A stretch of 64,000 nucleotides of DNA, taken from positions 1 to 64,000 of the forward strand of contig JAZQNW010000006.1 in the NCBI GenBank assembly GCA_045627525.1, given 5' to 3'. Source of the stretch: CAG-877 sp045627525. Its GTDB lineage: Bacteria > Bacillota_I > Bacilli_A > RF39 > UBA660. Of this stretch, positions 1 to 7,690 are shown piece by piece (positions within the stretch are counted from its first letter, which is position 1; every line of letters begins with the position of its first letter). Made by a program: the position numbers and the translations under genes. The notes under the pieces are model-generated. The model was not told where the DNA came from, did not search any database, and worked only from the letters and a program-made list of their open reading frames with translations.

Positions 1-542
1 TTTATCCAATATTTGAATTTATAACAGGGATTTTATTTGCATTATCTTTTTGGAAATATGGATTAACATTAGATTGTTTGTTAACAATTGTATTTATATC
101 GATGCTTATAATTATAATAATAAGTGATTATCAGACTATGATTATACCAGATAGTATATTAATAGTTTTTTCTATATTTATTATAATTATTAAATATTTT
201 ATAATAGGATTTAAAGGAGTAGGCATATCACTAATAGAAGCAATATTTTCATTCTTATTTATGTTTTTATTAAAACTTCTTGGAGATTTAATATTTAAAA
301 AAGAATCAATGGGTGGAGGAGATATAAAACTATTAGCTACTTTTGGGTTAACATTTGGTTTTCCAATGTCAATAGTAGCAGTATTCTTATCTGCGTTTTT
401 AGGATTACCAATATCTCTTATTACAATCAAAAAAAACAAATCCCATGAAATACCATTTGGACCATATTTAGCAGCAGCAGCAATAATAATTCAATTATCT
501 AGTATACAATTTGATACCATTATAAATTTATTAACAATATAA
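1..542 (+). CDS. pilD: Prepilin peptidase (A24 family), 5' truncated by window edge
   Basis: Membrane aspartyl protease that cleaves, and in many family members methylates, type IV prepilins at the cytoplasmic face. The open frame runs off the left edge (codons in phase from base 3), so the ~180 visible residues lack the N-terminus. Visible: a YPxFEFxTG segment typical of the family, the first catalytic Asp in SDYQTMIIPD (codon 125-127), the second in the GGGDIK motif (about 316-324), and several hydrophobic helices. An internal TTG at 78 could be mistaken for a start, but homology continues upstream of it. It converges with pilB across a shared terminator. Substrates in this window would be the two pseudopilins at 2268-3544 and the three pilin-headed giants at 19876-32371. 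Family assignment is firm; the pilus versus competence role is inferred. Confidence 0.9.
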   Translation, partial: YPIFEFITGILFALSFWKYGLTLDCLLTIVFISMLIIIIISDYQTMIIPDSILIVFSIFIIIIKYFIIGFKGVGISLIEAIFSFLFMFLLKLLGDLIFKKESMGGGDIKLLATFGLTFGFPMSIVAVFLSAFLGLPISLITIKKNKSHEIPFGPYLAAAAIIIQLSSIQFDTIINLLTI

Positions 543-572
543 AAAAATAAGCAATTTAATTGCTTATTTTTT
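543..572. terminator. Bidirectional terminator between pilD and pilB
   Basis: The stem AAAAATAAGCAAT / ATTGCTTATTTTT around a 3-nt loop is flanked by A and T runs on both sides, so it can stop transcription from either convergent gene. Confidence 0.85.
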
Positions 573-2181
573 ATTTAAATATATTTTTCTTTGTATCGAA
601 GAAAGAATTCCTTGCAGAGGATTTTATTTCATTTTCTGTATTTTGAGCAACTTCTTCATTTACAATATTTTCTTCAATTGGCTGTTCAATTATAGGTGTA
701 TTAATTTCTTCTGTTGGTTCTTCTATTACTGGTGTATTAATTTCTTCAATAGGTTGTTCATTTATAACATTACTATCAGTATTAGTTGATACAACTGGAT
801 CTTTAAATATTTCATTTATAATATCATCTTGAATAGGGTCTTCTTTAGTTTCCTCAAAATTATTTGAAATAGTAACTTCATTATTATTACTTTGGTCAGC
901 TATTTCATTTTCTTTAATTGCATTTTCTAATCCAGTAGTATGCATCATTTCATCATCTTCTAGTTCAATTAATTTTAATAATTCTTCTAAAGTAGTTAAT
1001 CCTTCTAATACTTTAGTAACACCATCTTTTAAAAGTGATATAACATCAGATGAATACACTAAATGTCTTAAATCTTCTTTTTTCATATTTGAACTGATTG
1101 CATCTTTAATTTCTTGGTTGATTAATAATACTTCGTGAATAGCTAAACGTCCAGAATAACCATTTTTACAATGATCACATCCAACTGCTTCATAAATTTC
1201 ATTTACTTCTTTTCCAGTAACTTTTTTTATTAAATCTTTTTCATAATCATTAGTTGGTCTTAACTTTTTACATTCTGGACATAACTTTCTAGCAAGTTTT
1301 TGTGAAATAATACCAGTAAGCGCACTTGCAAGTAAGTATCTTTCAACTTCCATATCAAGTAAACGTTCAATAGTATTTAATGAATCGTTGGTATGTATTG
1401 TAGATAAAACTAAGTGACCAGTAATTGAAGCACGTACAGCGATTTGTGCAGTTTCAGAGTCACGAATTTCTCCGATAAGAATAACGTTAGGGTCCTGACG
1501 TAAAATAGAACGAAGGGCAGCCGCAAAAGTCATACCAATTTCAGCATTAACTTGTACTTGGTTCATTCCTTCAATATTCATTTCTATTGGGTCTTCAACA
1601 GTAATTATATTTGTTTCTGGTTTGTTTAGTCCTTGTAAAATTGAATATGTTGTAGTTGATTTACCAGAACCAGTAGCACCAGTAACAAGAATAATTCCGT
1701 TTGGAACACCCATCATACGTTTTAATTTAACAAGATTAGATGGATTAAATCCTAATGCATCAATACCTTGTAAGCTTCGAGTATAATCAAGAATACGAAT
1801 AACGATTTTTTCACCTTCATTAAGTGGAAGGGCAGAAACACGCATATCTAGATACTTACCACCAAAGTCACCTTTTATTGCTCCATCTTGTGGTAGTCTT
1901 GATTCAGTGATATTCATATTTGCTAATAATTTTAAACGTGTAGTTAAATTTCTTTCATATGTTTTAGGGATAAATGTATAATCCTGTAAATCACCATCGA
2001 TACGAAATCTTACCATCATACCATCTTCACGGGGGTCAAAATGAATATCTGATGTATTACTTTTTGACGCTGTAATTATGATATAATCAGCAATTTGTGT
2101 GATTGGAGTTTTTTCGAAATCAAAGGCAACCATGTTGGATTCTACGCCTTTTTCTACATTTCTTACTTCCTTTTCTACCAT
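571..2181 (-). CDS. pilB: Type IV pilus / competence assembly ATPase (PilB/GspE/ComGA family)
   Basis: Cytoplasmic hexameric ATPase that powers pilin polymerisation. The 536 residues hold: a short N-terminal lead; a SDIHFDP segment near 44-50; Walker A GATGSGKST at 168-176; Walker B ILIGEIRDSE near 234-243; a TIHTND His box near 261-266; and a four-Cys zinc site (CPEC 301-304, CDHC 335-338). It lacks the large N-terminal domain of Gram-negative PilB and so looks ComGA-like. Unusually, about 125 acidic, low-complexity residues follow the ATPase core, with repeated PxIEEINTP/PIIEQPIEE units and no known match. The start ATG has AAAGGGG upstream. No PilT or PilC/ComGB gene is visible; PilC may lie left of the window. 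Confidence 0.95.
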   Translation of the reverse strand: MVEKEVRNVEKGVESNMVAFDFEKTPITQIADYIIITASKSNTSDIHFDPREDGMMVRFRIDGDLQDYTFIPKTYERNLTTRLKLLANMNITESRLPQDGAIKGDFGGKYLDMRVSALPLNEGEKIVIRILDYTRSLQGIDALGFNPSNLVKLKRMMGVPNGIILVTGATGSGKSTTTYSILQGLNKPETNIITVEDPIEMNIEGMNQVQVNAEIGMTFAAALRSILRQDPNVILIGEIRDSETAQIAVRASITGHLVLSTIHTNDSLNTIERLLDMEVERYLLASALTGIISQKLARKLCPECKKLRPTNDYEKDLIKKVTGKEVNEIYEAVGCDHCKNGYSGRLAIHEVLLINQEIKDAISSNMKKEDLRHLVYSSDVISLLKDGVTKVLEGLTTLEELLKLIELEDDEMMHTTGLENAIKENEIADQSNNNEVTISNNFEETKEDPIQDDIINEIFKDPVVSTNTDSNVINEQPIEEINTPVIEEPTEEINTPIIEQPIEENIVNEEVAQNTENEIKSSARNSFFDTKKNIFK

Positions 2182-2230
2182 TTTTTCAACCCCTTTTGTT
2201 TACTTTATGTATGGTATTTTACTATAATTT

Positions 2231-2259
2231 ATTATATAATAGTTTTAGAAGAATAGCAA
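2231..2259 (-). promoter_or_regulatory. Promoter of pilB, with a self-complementary -10
   Basis: On the minus strand a -35-like TTGCTA (2254-2259) and TATAAT (2231-2236) are separated by 17 nt. The decamer ATTATATAAT at 2231-2240 is a perfect palindrome, so it also presents TATAAT to the plus strand about 28 nt before the pseudopilin ATG. Confidence 0.55.
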
Positions 2260-2267
2260 GGAGTGAA

Positions 2268-2885
2268 ATGATAAAAATGAGAAAAATTAATAATAAAGGT
2301 TTTGTGCTTGTAGAAACATTAGTAACTGCAGTATTTGTTATGACAATATTTTCATTATTGTATGTCAATTTTTATCCAATGCTTGGTGAATATGAAAAAC
2401 GTGAAGCATATGATGATGTTGACAGTAAATATGGAGCTTATTGGTTTAAAAGAATAATTGAGCAGGATAGAGTAGATTTTAATGGTAATATTATTAATGA
2501 TATAAATACTAATGGATATCATCAATTTTCTTGTAATGATATTACAGGTACGGATGATAGAACTATTACTGATAAAGCTTTATGTAATAATTTAGTAAAT
2601 GCTTTGAATGTTGGTACTATGCATAATAATCCTACTATTTATATTACTAAATATAAGTTATTATCTAATGGTTCTTCTGAAACTTATTTTAAAAGTTTAT
2701 TTGTTTCTGATGATCATTCTAATGATTTTCCTCCTGGTTTTAGTGATTACGTTTTATATTTACCTAGGTATGATAAGATTCAATCTTTAAATGGTGCTGA
2801 ATATAGGATTATTTTAGCTTATCACCATGTTAGGGATGAGGATGTTGATTATTGGTCATATTCAACAATAGAGGTGAGAAAATGA
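2268..2885 (+). CDS. Pseudopilin-like protein with type III prepilin leader (205 aa)
   Basis: Minor (pseudo)pilin candidate. A short basic leader ends in NNKG, followed by the processing motif G|FVLVE and a ~22-residue hydrophobic helix, the hallmark of substrates of the prepilin peptidase at 1-542. The remaining ~170 residues form an acidic globular domain with no close family recognised. The ATG at 2268 is chosen because AAGGAG sits 5 nt upstream; the frame is open further upstream but without a ribosome site, and it overlaps pilB. It is divergent from pilB and its stop overlaps the next pseudopilin start (ATGA), indicating translational coupling. Confidence 0.85.
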   Translation: MIKMRKINNKGFVLVETLVTAVFVMTIFSLLYVNFYPMLGEYEKREAYDDVDSKYGAYWFKRIIEQDRVDFNGNIINDINTNGYHQFSCNDITGTDDRTITDKALCNNLVNALNVGTMHNNPTIYITKYKLLSNGSSETYFKSLFVSDDHSNDFPPGFSDYVLYLPRYDKIQSLNGAEYRIILAYHHVRDEDVDYWSYSTIEVRK

Positions 2886-3544
2886 AAAGATTGAAAAAGT
2901 TAAATAATCGCGGTGTTTCAACTGTTGAAGTTCTTGTTTCTTTTATTTTATTAGTTATTGTTGTAGTATCAATGTATGATACTGTTACTACATATAAAAA
3001 TAAGCAAAGTATAGAAGGTTTTAATGAACAAATAACAACATATAAAAATCTTTTAACAAAAGATATTCAAGATGATTTAATAAAAAAAGGCTTAGTTGAT
3101 GCTAGGGTTGAAGTTTCTAATGATAATAATGGTAATAATGATAGCTATAATGGTGGAGAAACAATATATAAAGTTACTATGTCATTTAGAGATGGTTCTT
3201 CTAGTTTATTAGTAGTAGACAGAAAAAGAGCTTTTGAATGTGAAGAAAAAACTACTTCTGGTCCTTGCTCAGAACAATATGATGATAATTTTATGATTAA
3301 ATATGGTCCTTTAAAAAACTGTAATGGTTCTTCTTGTAATGAAGAAGATGTAATGGAATATCCACTTCCTAATTTAGGTTATGGTGAAGATATTTCAACT
3401 GGCAGTAAAATTTATGATTTACGTATAAATAATGTTAATATTTCAACAAAAAATAATATTTTAAAAATTTATATTGATTTTTATCATCCTGATTTAGGTA
3501 CTAGATATGCAATGAATATTGTTTGTCCTATTAATTATTTTTAA
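2882..3544 (+). CDS. Second pseudopilin-like protein (220 aa)
   Basis: Begins with a basic stretch and NNRG|VSTVE, a variant prepilin cleavage site with Val instead of Phe at +1 and Glu at +5, then a hydrophobic helix (VLVSFILLVIVVVSMY). The globular part contains four Cys in two close pairs (CEEKTTSGPC and CNGSSC), which could form disulfides outside the cell. It is translationally coupled to the preceding pseudopilin by a 4-nt ATGA overlap, with GAGGTGA upstream of the start. Its stop overlaps the convergent ylbJ stop by 4 nt. Role as a minor pilin of the PilB/PilD machine is inferred from the leader and the neighbours. Confidence 0.82.
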   Translation: MKRLKKLNNRGVSTVEVLVSFILLVIVVVSMYDTVTTYKNKQSIEGFNEQITTYKNLLTKDIQDDLIKKGLVDARVEVSNDNNGNNDSYNGGETIYKVTMSFRDGSSSLLVVDRKRAFECEEKTTSGPCSEQYDDNFMIKYGPLKNCNGSSCNEEDVMEYPLPNLGYGEDISTGSKIYDLRINNVNISTKNNILKIYIDFYHPDLGTRYAMNIVCPINYF

Positions 3545-4422
3545 TATATAATCATAAAAATGGGTATAGCAATTATAGTTTGCAAAACTCTTCCATATAG
3601 GTAGTTTTTATAATTAATAAAAGTATTAGAAATAATACTTTTTATTTGGATGTGAATGGATAAACTGCCAAATGAAATAAAGAAAATTATAAATATTGAT
3701 TTTAATAATTCATTAGTTATGATAGCAGTAGAAAATATTCCTTTAGTTAAATCAAAAAAACCATTTATTAAAATATATAATATAGGATTTAAATTAAGAT
3801 ATTTGTTAATAATAATAGTTATTAAGAAAAAAAATATTGAGCTACCATAAATTATAACTAATACTTTTATTGCTTCGATAGTTGCTTTTGATAGTGATTG
3901 AGATAAGTTAAATTTATTTGTTGGTTGATCTATTAATTTTTTTTTTTCATGAGGATAAAAAATAATTGCTATTATTATATTACTTATAATTAGTGATATT
4001 AGAATTTTTAATGATAAGTGGTAATTATTTAAAATAGAATTGACTGATCCTAAGATAAATAATGGATTGGGAAAATTAGTGAACATGATTAAATAATTTG
4101 CAGTTTTATTTGTAATTAATTTTTTATTTAATAGATCTTTAGTGTATTTGGCACCACTAGGTAGTCCACTTATAATACTCATTATAGTAACAAAAAGAAT
4201 CGAACCATTTAATTTTAAACTATTTAATAAGTTTATAATACCTAGATCTATTAAAAGTGAAGATAAAATAAAAAAAAGAAAATTAGTAGGAAATAATTTA
4301 TTTATAAATAGTTTAGTATAATCTAAAATACTTTTTATAATTAAATTAGAATTTATGAGATAAAGAAATATTAGAAATAATAAAGTGATTATAAATGAAT
4401 TTCTGATATAATTTTTTTTCAT
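3541..4422 (-). CDS. ylbJ: YlbJ-like sporulation integral membrane protein
   Basis: Polytopic membrane protein (293 aa, about 8 hydrophobic segments). The family signature is the gate-domain stretch SGLPSGAKYTKDLL followed by FTNFPNPLFILGSV, matching the GxPxGAK and FxNxxNPLFI motifs of YlbJ and related nucleoside-recognition-domain proteins. In Bacillus subtilis ylbJ is a SigmaE-dependent gene needed for heat-resistant spores and lies next to ylbL; here it is divergent from ylbL with a 40-bp gap. That synteny supports the call over a generic transporter. The C-terminal codons overlap the convergent pseudopilin gene by 4 nt. I could not identify a SigmaE promoter with confidence. Confidence 0.8.
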   Translation of the reverse strand: MKKNYIRNSFIITLLFLIFLYLINSNLIIKSILDYTKLFINKLFPTNFLFFILSSLLIDLGIINLLNSLKLNGSILFVTIMSIISGLPSGAKYTKDLLNKKLITNKTANYLIMFTNFPNPLFILGSVNSILNNYHLSLKILISLIISNIIIAIIFYPHEKKKLIDQPTNKFNLSQSLSKATIEAIKVLVIIYGSSIFFFLITIIINKYLNLNPILYILINGFFDLTKGIFSTAIITNELLKSIFIIFFISFGSLSIHIQIKSIISNTFINYKNYLYGRVLQTIIAIPIFMIIY

Positions 4423-4437
4423 ATTTCCTCATTTCTT

Positions 4438-4446
4438 TGTTATAAT
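4438..4446 (+). promoter_or_regulatory. Extended -10 promoter of ylbL
   Basis: TGTTATAAT lies 16 nt upstream of the ylbL ATG, inside the 40-bp divergent ylbJ-ylbL gap. There is no clear -35. Confidence 0.6.
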
Positions 4447-4462
4447 TAAGTAAGGTGATTAA

Positions 4463-5473
4463 ATGTTTAAAAGGTTAATTAATAATATAAAAGAATATAT
4501 AGTTTCAGAATATAAATTTTTAATAATATTATTTTCTACATTAATTATATGTACATGGCCGGTAAATTATTATGTGATTTTAGGTGGTGGCATTGGGGAT
4601 ATTGATAAAAAAATTACTGTTACTGATGAAAGTAAAAGTAGTGGTAGTTATAATTATTCTTATGTTAGTGAAATTAATGGTAATTTAGCGTTATATTTAC
4701 TTAGTTATGTTATTCCTAGTTGGGAATTAGATAATCCTGGAGATTATAAGTATGTTGATAGTGAGACAATGGAAGACATTAATTTTAGAGGCGTTTTAGA
4801 TTTAAAGGCTTCCAATGGATATGCTATTAAATGGGCTTATACATTAGCAGATAAGGATATAAATTTAAAGAGTAGTAAATTATATGTTATTTCAGTGGAT
4901 GAAAAATCTAATAATGGCTTTAAGATAGGTGATCAAATTATAGAAATTAATGATCATAAAATTTCAAGTTATGATGATTGTGAAAAATATTTTGCTAATA
5001 ATGAAGGTGATAATTATAAAATTAAAATTATTAGAAATAAAAAAGAAAAGATTTTAGATTGTAAAACTTATGATAGTAATGGTAAAAAAATATTAGGAAT
5101 ATATATACAAGCTGTAGAAGAATATAATGTAAAACCTGAAGCTGATGTTGATTTTTCTAAAAATGAATCTGGTCCTTCAGCAGGACTTATTACAACTTTA
5201 GCAATATATGATAAATTAGTTGATGAAGATTTGACACATGGGTTAAAGATTGCTGGAACAGGTACTATTGAAGCAGATGGGAAAATTGGCCAAATTGGTG
5301 GTGTAAAATATAAAATAATGGGTGCTGCTAAAAAGAAAGCTGATATTTTTTTGGTACCTAAAGGTGATAACTATAAAGAAGCTATGAAAGTAAAAAAAGA
5401 TAAAAAATTAAAAATTAAAATAGTTGGGGTATCAACAATTAATGAGGCTATCACAGTATTAGAAAAATTATAG
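4463..5473 (+). CDS. ylbL: YlbL-like membrane-anchored PDZ/Lon-type protease
   Basis: 336 residues: an N-terminal transmembrane segment (about 18-40), an extracytoplasmic region, a PDZ domain (about 115-205, with GFKIGDQIIEINDHKI) and a C-terminal Lon-type Ser/Lys protease domain. The dyad is visible as Ser239 in ESGPSAG and Lys284 in GGVKYK, 45 residues apart, the same spacing as in B. subtilis YlbL. That family is a membrane protease; in B. subtilis it degrades a DNA-damage checkpoint inhibitor, but no such target is visible here. AAGGTG precedes the ATG. Synteny with ylbJ supports the assignment. Confidence 0.92.
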   Translation: MFKRLINNIKEYIVSEYKFLIILFSTLIICTWPVNYYVILGGGIGDIDKKITVTDESKSSGSYNYSYVSEINGNLALYLLSYVIPSWELDNPGDYKYVDSETMEDINFRGVLDLKASNGYAIKWAYTLADKDINLKSSKLYVISVDEKSNNGFKIGDQIIEINDHKISSYDDCEKYFANNEGDNYKIKIIRNKKEKILDCKTYDSNGKKILGIYIQAVEEYNVKPEADVDFSKNESGPSAGLITTLAIYDKLVDEDLTHGLKIAGTGTIEADGKIGQIGGVKYKIMGAAKKKADIFLVPKGDNYKEAMKVKKDKKLKIKIVGVSTINEAITVLEKL

Positions 5474-5498
5474 AAATGTTAGTTGACATTTCTTTTTT
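5472..5498 (+). terminator. ylbL terminator
   Basis: Stem AGAAATGT / ACATTTCT, followed by a T-tract; it overlaps the ylbL stop codon. Confidence 0.8.
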
Positions 5499-5507
5499 AG
5501 TATTTTA

Positions 5508-5536
5508 TTGAAAAATAAATTATATTTAAGTATACT
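5508..5536 (+). promoter_or_regulatory. SigmaA-type promoter of the YitT-family gene
   Basis: TTGAAA (5508-5513), 17-nt spacer, TATACT (5531-5536), 25 nt before the chosen ATG. The TTG of the -35 is in frame with the gene and could be miscalled as its start. Confidence 0.75.
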
Positions 5537-5561
5537 ATTATTTGTAATAGGATGTGATATT

Positions 5562-6434
5562 ATGTTAGCAATAAAAGATAGAAAACTAAAATTTTTTATA
5601 GAAATTTTGATGCTTACTATTGGAGCAATTTTGGCTGCACTTGCATTAGAGGTGTTTTTAATACCTAATACTATTTTAGATGGTGGTGTTACTGGTATTT
5701 CGATTATTATTTCTAAAATAACTAATATTAAATTAAGCTTTTTAATTTTAATTTTAAATATTCCTTTTATTTATGTGGGATATAAAAATTTAGGAAAAAG
5801 GTTTTTAGCTAGAGTAATTTATTGTATGTTATTATTTTCTTTATGTTTATCATATTTTTCCTTATTAGATCCCTTTACTGAAGAAATGTTATTAGCAACT
5901 GTATATGGAGGATTATTATTAGGAATTGGTGTTGGATTAGTAATACATTTTGGTGGTTGTGTTGATGGTACTGAGAGTGTTGCGATAGTAATTAGTAAAA
6001 AGAATAATTTGTCAGTAGGACAGATTGTATTGTTTTTCAACTTAATCATTTATTGTATTGCTGGTTTTATATTTGGATTTGATAGGGCAATGTATTCTTT
6101 GCTTACTTATGTTATTACATTTAAAGTAATTGATTTTGTTTCTGAAGGATTAGAACAAGCTAAAGCAGCATTAATTGTTACTGAAAAAAGTACATCTTTA
6201 TCTGAAGAAATTTATAAGAGACTTGGTAGAACTACAACTATAATAAAAGGTAAAGGATTAATTACAGGAGAAAAAGAAGTTTTATATTGTGTTTTAACTA
6301 GGGTAGAAATATTTGAATTAAGACATTTAGTAGAAGAAATGGATAAAAGTGCTTTTGTTACAATACTAGATGTTTCTGATATAATAGGTAATCATATAAA
6401 ATCAAATAAAAAGAAAATAAAGAAGCTAAAATAG
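5562..6434 (+). CDS. YitT family membrane protein with C-terminal DUF2179 domain
   Basis: 290 residues: an N-terminal membrane domain with 5-6 helices, containing LIPNTILDGGVTGISI and HFGGCVDGTESVAI (the duplicated GG-DG motif of the YitT/UPF0750 family), then a cytoplasmic DUF2179 domain (about 205-290, TEKSTSLSEEIYKRLGRTTT). Function of the family is not established; ligand-binding or transport is suspected. The ATG at 5562 is preferred over the upstream in-frame TTG at 5508 because that TTG is the -35 of a good promoter and TAGGATGTGAT sits just before the ATG. It is a single-gene unit with its own terminator. Confidence 0.9.
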   Translation: MLAIKDRKLKFFIEILMLTIGAILAALALEVFLIPNTILDGGVTGISIIISKITNIKLSFLILILNIPFIYVGYKNLGKRFLARVIYCMLLFSLCLSYFSLLDPFTEEMLLATVYGGLLLGIGVGLVIHFGGCVDGTESVAIVISKKNNLSVGQIVLFFNLIIYCIAGFIFGFDRAMYSLLTYVITFKVIDFVSEGLEQAKAALIVTEKSTSLSEEIYKRLGRTTTIIKGKGLITGEKEVLYCVLTRVEIFELRHLVEEMDKSAFVTILDVSDIIGNHIKSNKKKIKKLK

Positions 6435-6445
6435 CTTCTTTTAAT
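6420..6445 (+). terminator. Terminator overlapping the YitT gene stop codon
   Basis: Stem AAGAAGCTA / TAGCTTCTT with an AAA loop; the stop codon TAG is part of the right arm. A promoter starts 6 nt later. Confidence 0.8.
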
Positions 6446-6473
6446 TTGACATCTATTCTTGTTATGATATAAT
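6446..6473 (+). promoter_or_regulatory. Near-consensus SigmaA promoter with extended -10
   Basis: TTGACA (6446-6451), 16-nt spacer, TGA-TATAAT (6465-6473). This is the best consensus promoter in the window and drives a small protein of unknown function. Confidence 0.85.
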
Positions 6474-6502
6474 ATTTTTCATCGGTAATTAGAGGTGAAA
6501 AT

Positions 6503-6832
6503 ATGGACTATAAATTTAATATATTAGGTATAAAAGGAATAGTAAAAAAATATTTTAGAGAAGATCAGCCATCATTTAAAGTGTCTAGAGTAGCAATAGG
6601 TTCTTTAACAGTTGATCAAAATAATAATTTAGGTGATAGTGTTTTAGCTGTTATAGGAAAAAATAATAAAAAAGTTGTTCGTTTTACTTTAAATAAAGAA
6701 CAAGTTGAAAATATGTTTAGAGAAGTATTAAAAAAAGAAAATGGTACTTTTGATAAATTAAATTTAGTTGTTGGCAATGGTTACAATGATGGAAAAGTTG
6801 TTGTTACAAATTATGTAAAAGTAAAAGCATAA
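6503..6832 (+). CDS. Small protein of unknown function (109 aa), strongly expressed by its promoter
   Basis: I do not recognise the family. The protein is soluble and basic, rich in Val, Asn and Lys, with alternating hydrophobic residues suggesting a beta-rich fold (for example KVVRFTLNKEQVENMF and GKVVVTNYVKVKA). There is no Cys or Trp and no membrane segment. AGAGGTGAA precedes the ATG. It is a monocistronic unit between two strong terminators and under the most consensus-like promoter in the window, which suggests an abundant housekeeping or structural role. Confidence 0.85.
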   Translation: MDYKFNILGIKGIVKKYFREDQPSFKVSRVAIGSLTVDQNNNLGDSVLAVIGKNNKKVVRFTLNKEQVENMFREVLKKENGTFDKLNLVVGNGYNDGKVVVTNYVKVKA

Positions 6833-6855
6833 AAAAGAACAGAAGTTCTTTTTTT
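6832..6855 (+). terminator. Terminator
   Basis: Stem AAAAAGAAC / GTTCTTTTT with AGAA loop, followed directly by the murI promoter. Confidence 0.85.
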
Positions 6856-6862
6856 AATTATA

Positions 6863-6871
6863 TGTTATAAT
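6863..6871 (+). promoter_or_regulatory. Extended -10 promoter of murI
   Basis: TGTTATAAT begins 8 nt after the preceding terminator's T-run. The T-rich DNA occupies the -35 position. Confidence 0.65.
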
Positions 6872-6893
6872 TTTATTGTAGGAGGTTATGCAA

Positions 6894-7604
6894 ATGATAG
6901 GGATTTTTGATTCTGGTATGGGTGGTTATAGTGTATTAAATGAATTGAAAAAAGTATTACCTAATGAAGATTATTATTACTATTATGATGGTAAAAATAA
7001 TCCTTATGGTGAAAAAAATGATGAAGATTTATTTGAAATAACTAGTAAAATAGTTGAGCATTTAATTAATAATAATTGTAAATTGATTGTTATAGCTTGT
7101 AATACTGCTACTACTAGATGTATGAAAAAGTTAAGAGAAAATTATTCAGATATAATATTTGTAGGAACTGTTCCAGCTATTAAGGTAGCCTGTGATAATA
7201 ATTATAAGAATACACTTGTTATGGCAACACCTGCTACTGTAGAATCAGAACGAATAAATGAATTAGTTAGGGAAAATAAAAGAGATAATCAAAATATATA
7301 TTTAGTTTCTTGTGATGGATTGGCTAATGCAATAGAACTTAACGATTCTAAAAAAATTAAATTATTATTAAATGATATATTTAAAGATTATAAAGATAAG
7401 AATATTGACTCTATAGTATTAGGATGCACACATTATCCTTTTATTAAAAAGGAAATTTTAAATGAGATGCCAAATGCTGTTTTATTGGATGGATCTAACG
7501 GTGTAGCAAGAGAGGTAAAACATCAATTGGAAATTAATAATCTTCTTAGTGAAAATGGTATAGGTAAGGTTATTGTTTATAATTCTTTAGATGATCATAA
7601 TTAA
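6894..7604 (+). CDS. murI: Glutamate racemase
   Basis: Converts L- to D-glutamate for peptidoglycan. N-terminal IGIFDSGMGG, first catalytic Cys in IACNTATT and second in LGCTHYPF are all present, and the 236-residue length is slightly below the usual ~260. GGAGG at 6881-6885 is 8 nt before the ATG at 6894; the ATG at 6888 would leave only 2 nt, so the later start is preferred (it removes Met-Gln). It is monocistronic. Loss of the last ~20 residues relative to typical homologues does not affect the catalytic domains. Confidence 0.93.
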   Translation: MIGIFDSGMGGYSVLNELKKVLPNEDYYYYYDGKNNPYGEKNDEDLFEITSKIVEHLINNNCKLIVIACNTATTRCMKKLRENYSDIIFVGTVPAIKVACDNNYKNTLVMATPATVESERINELVRENKRDNQNIYLVSCDGLANAIELNDSKKIKLLLNDIFKDYKDKNIDSIVLGCTHYPFIKKEILNEMPNAVLLDGSNGVAREVKHQLEINNLLSENGIGKVIVYNSLDDHN

Positions 7605-7630
7605 AATTAATGGTAAATAGTGTAAAGTTA

Positions 7631-7660
7631 AGAAAGTTTGCCCTTTGGCAGCTTTCTTTT
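7631..7660 (+). terminator. murI terminator
   Basis: Outer stem AGAAAG / CTTTCT, inner TGCC / GGCA with a small internal loop, then T4. TGTTATTAT (7663-7671), an extended -10 for the next gene, follows immediately. Confidence 0.65.
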
Positions 7661-7690
7661 TATGTTATTATTATGATAGGTGATATTGGT

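Noticed and set aside
131..439. Minus-strand open frame inside the prepilin peptidase gene
   Set aside because: Antisense shadow of an AT-rich gene with clear homology on the other strand; no ribosome site.
1..3544. A complete comG-type competence operon
   Set aside because: Only peptidase, ATPase and two pseudopilins are visible, on both strands; no ComGB/PilC, so the operon cannot be claimed from this window.
5508..5561. TTG start 18 codons upstream for the YitT-family gene
   Set aside because: The TTG is the -35 hexamer of a TTGAAA-N17-TATACT promoter; the ATG at 5562 has the ribosome site. The same trap occurs at 56561.
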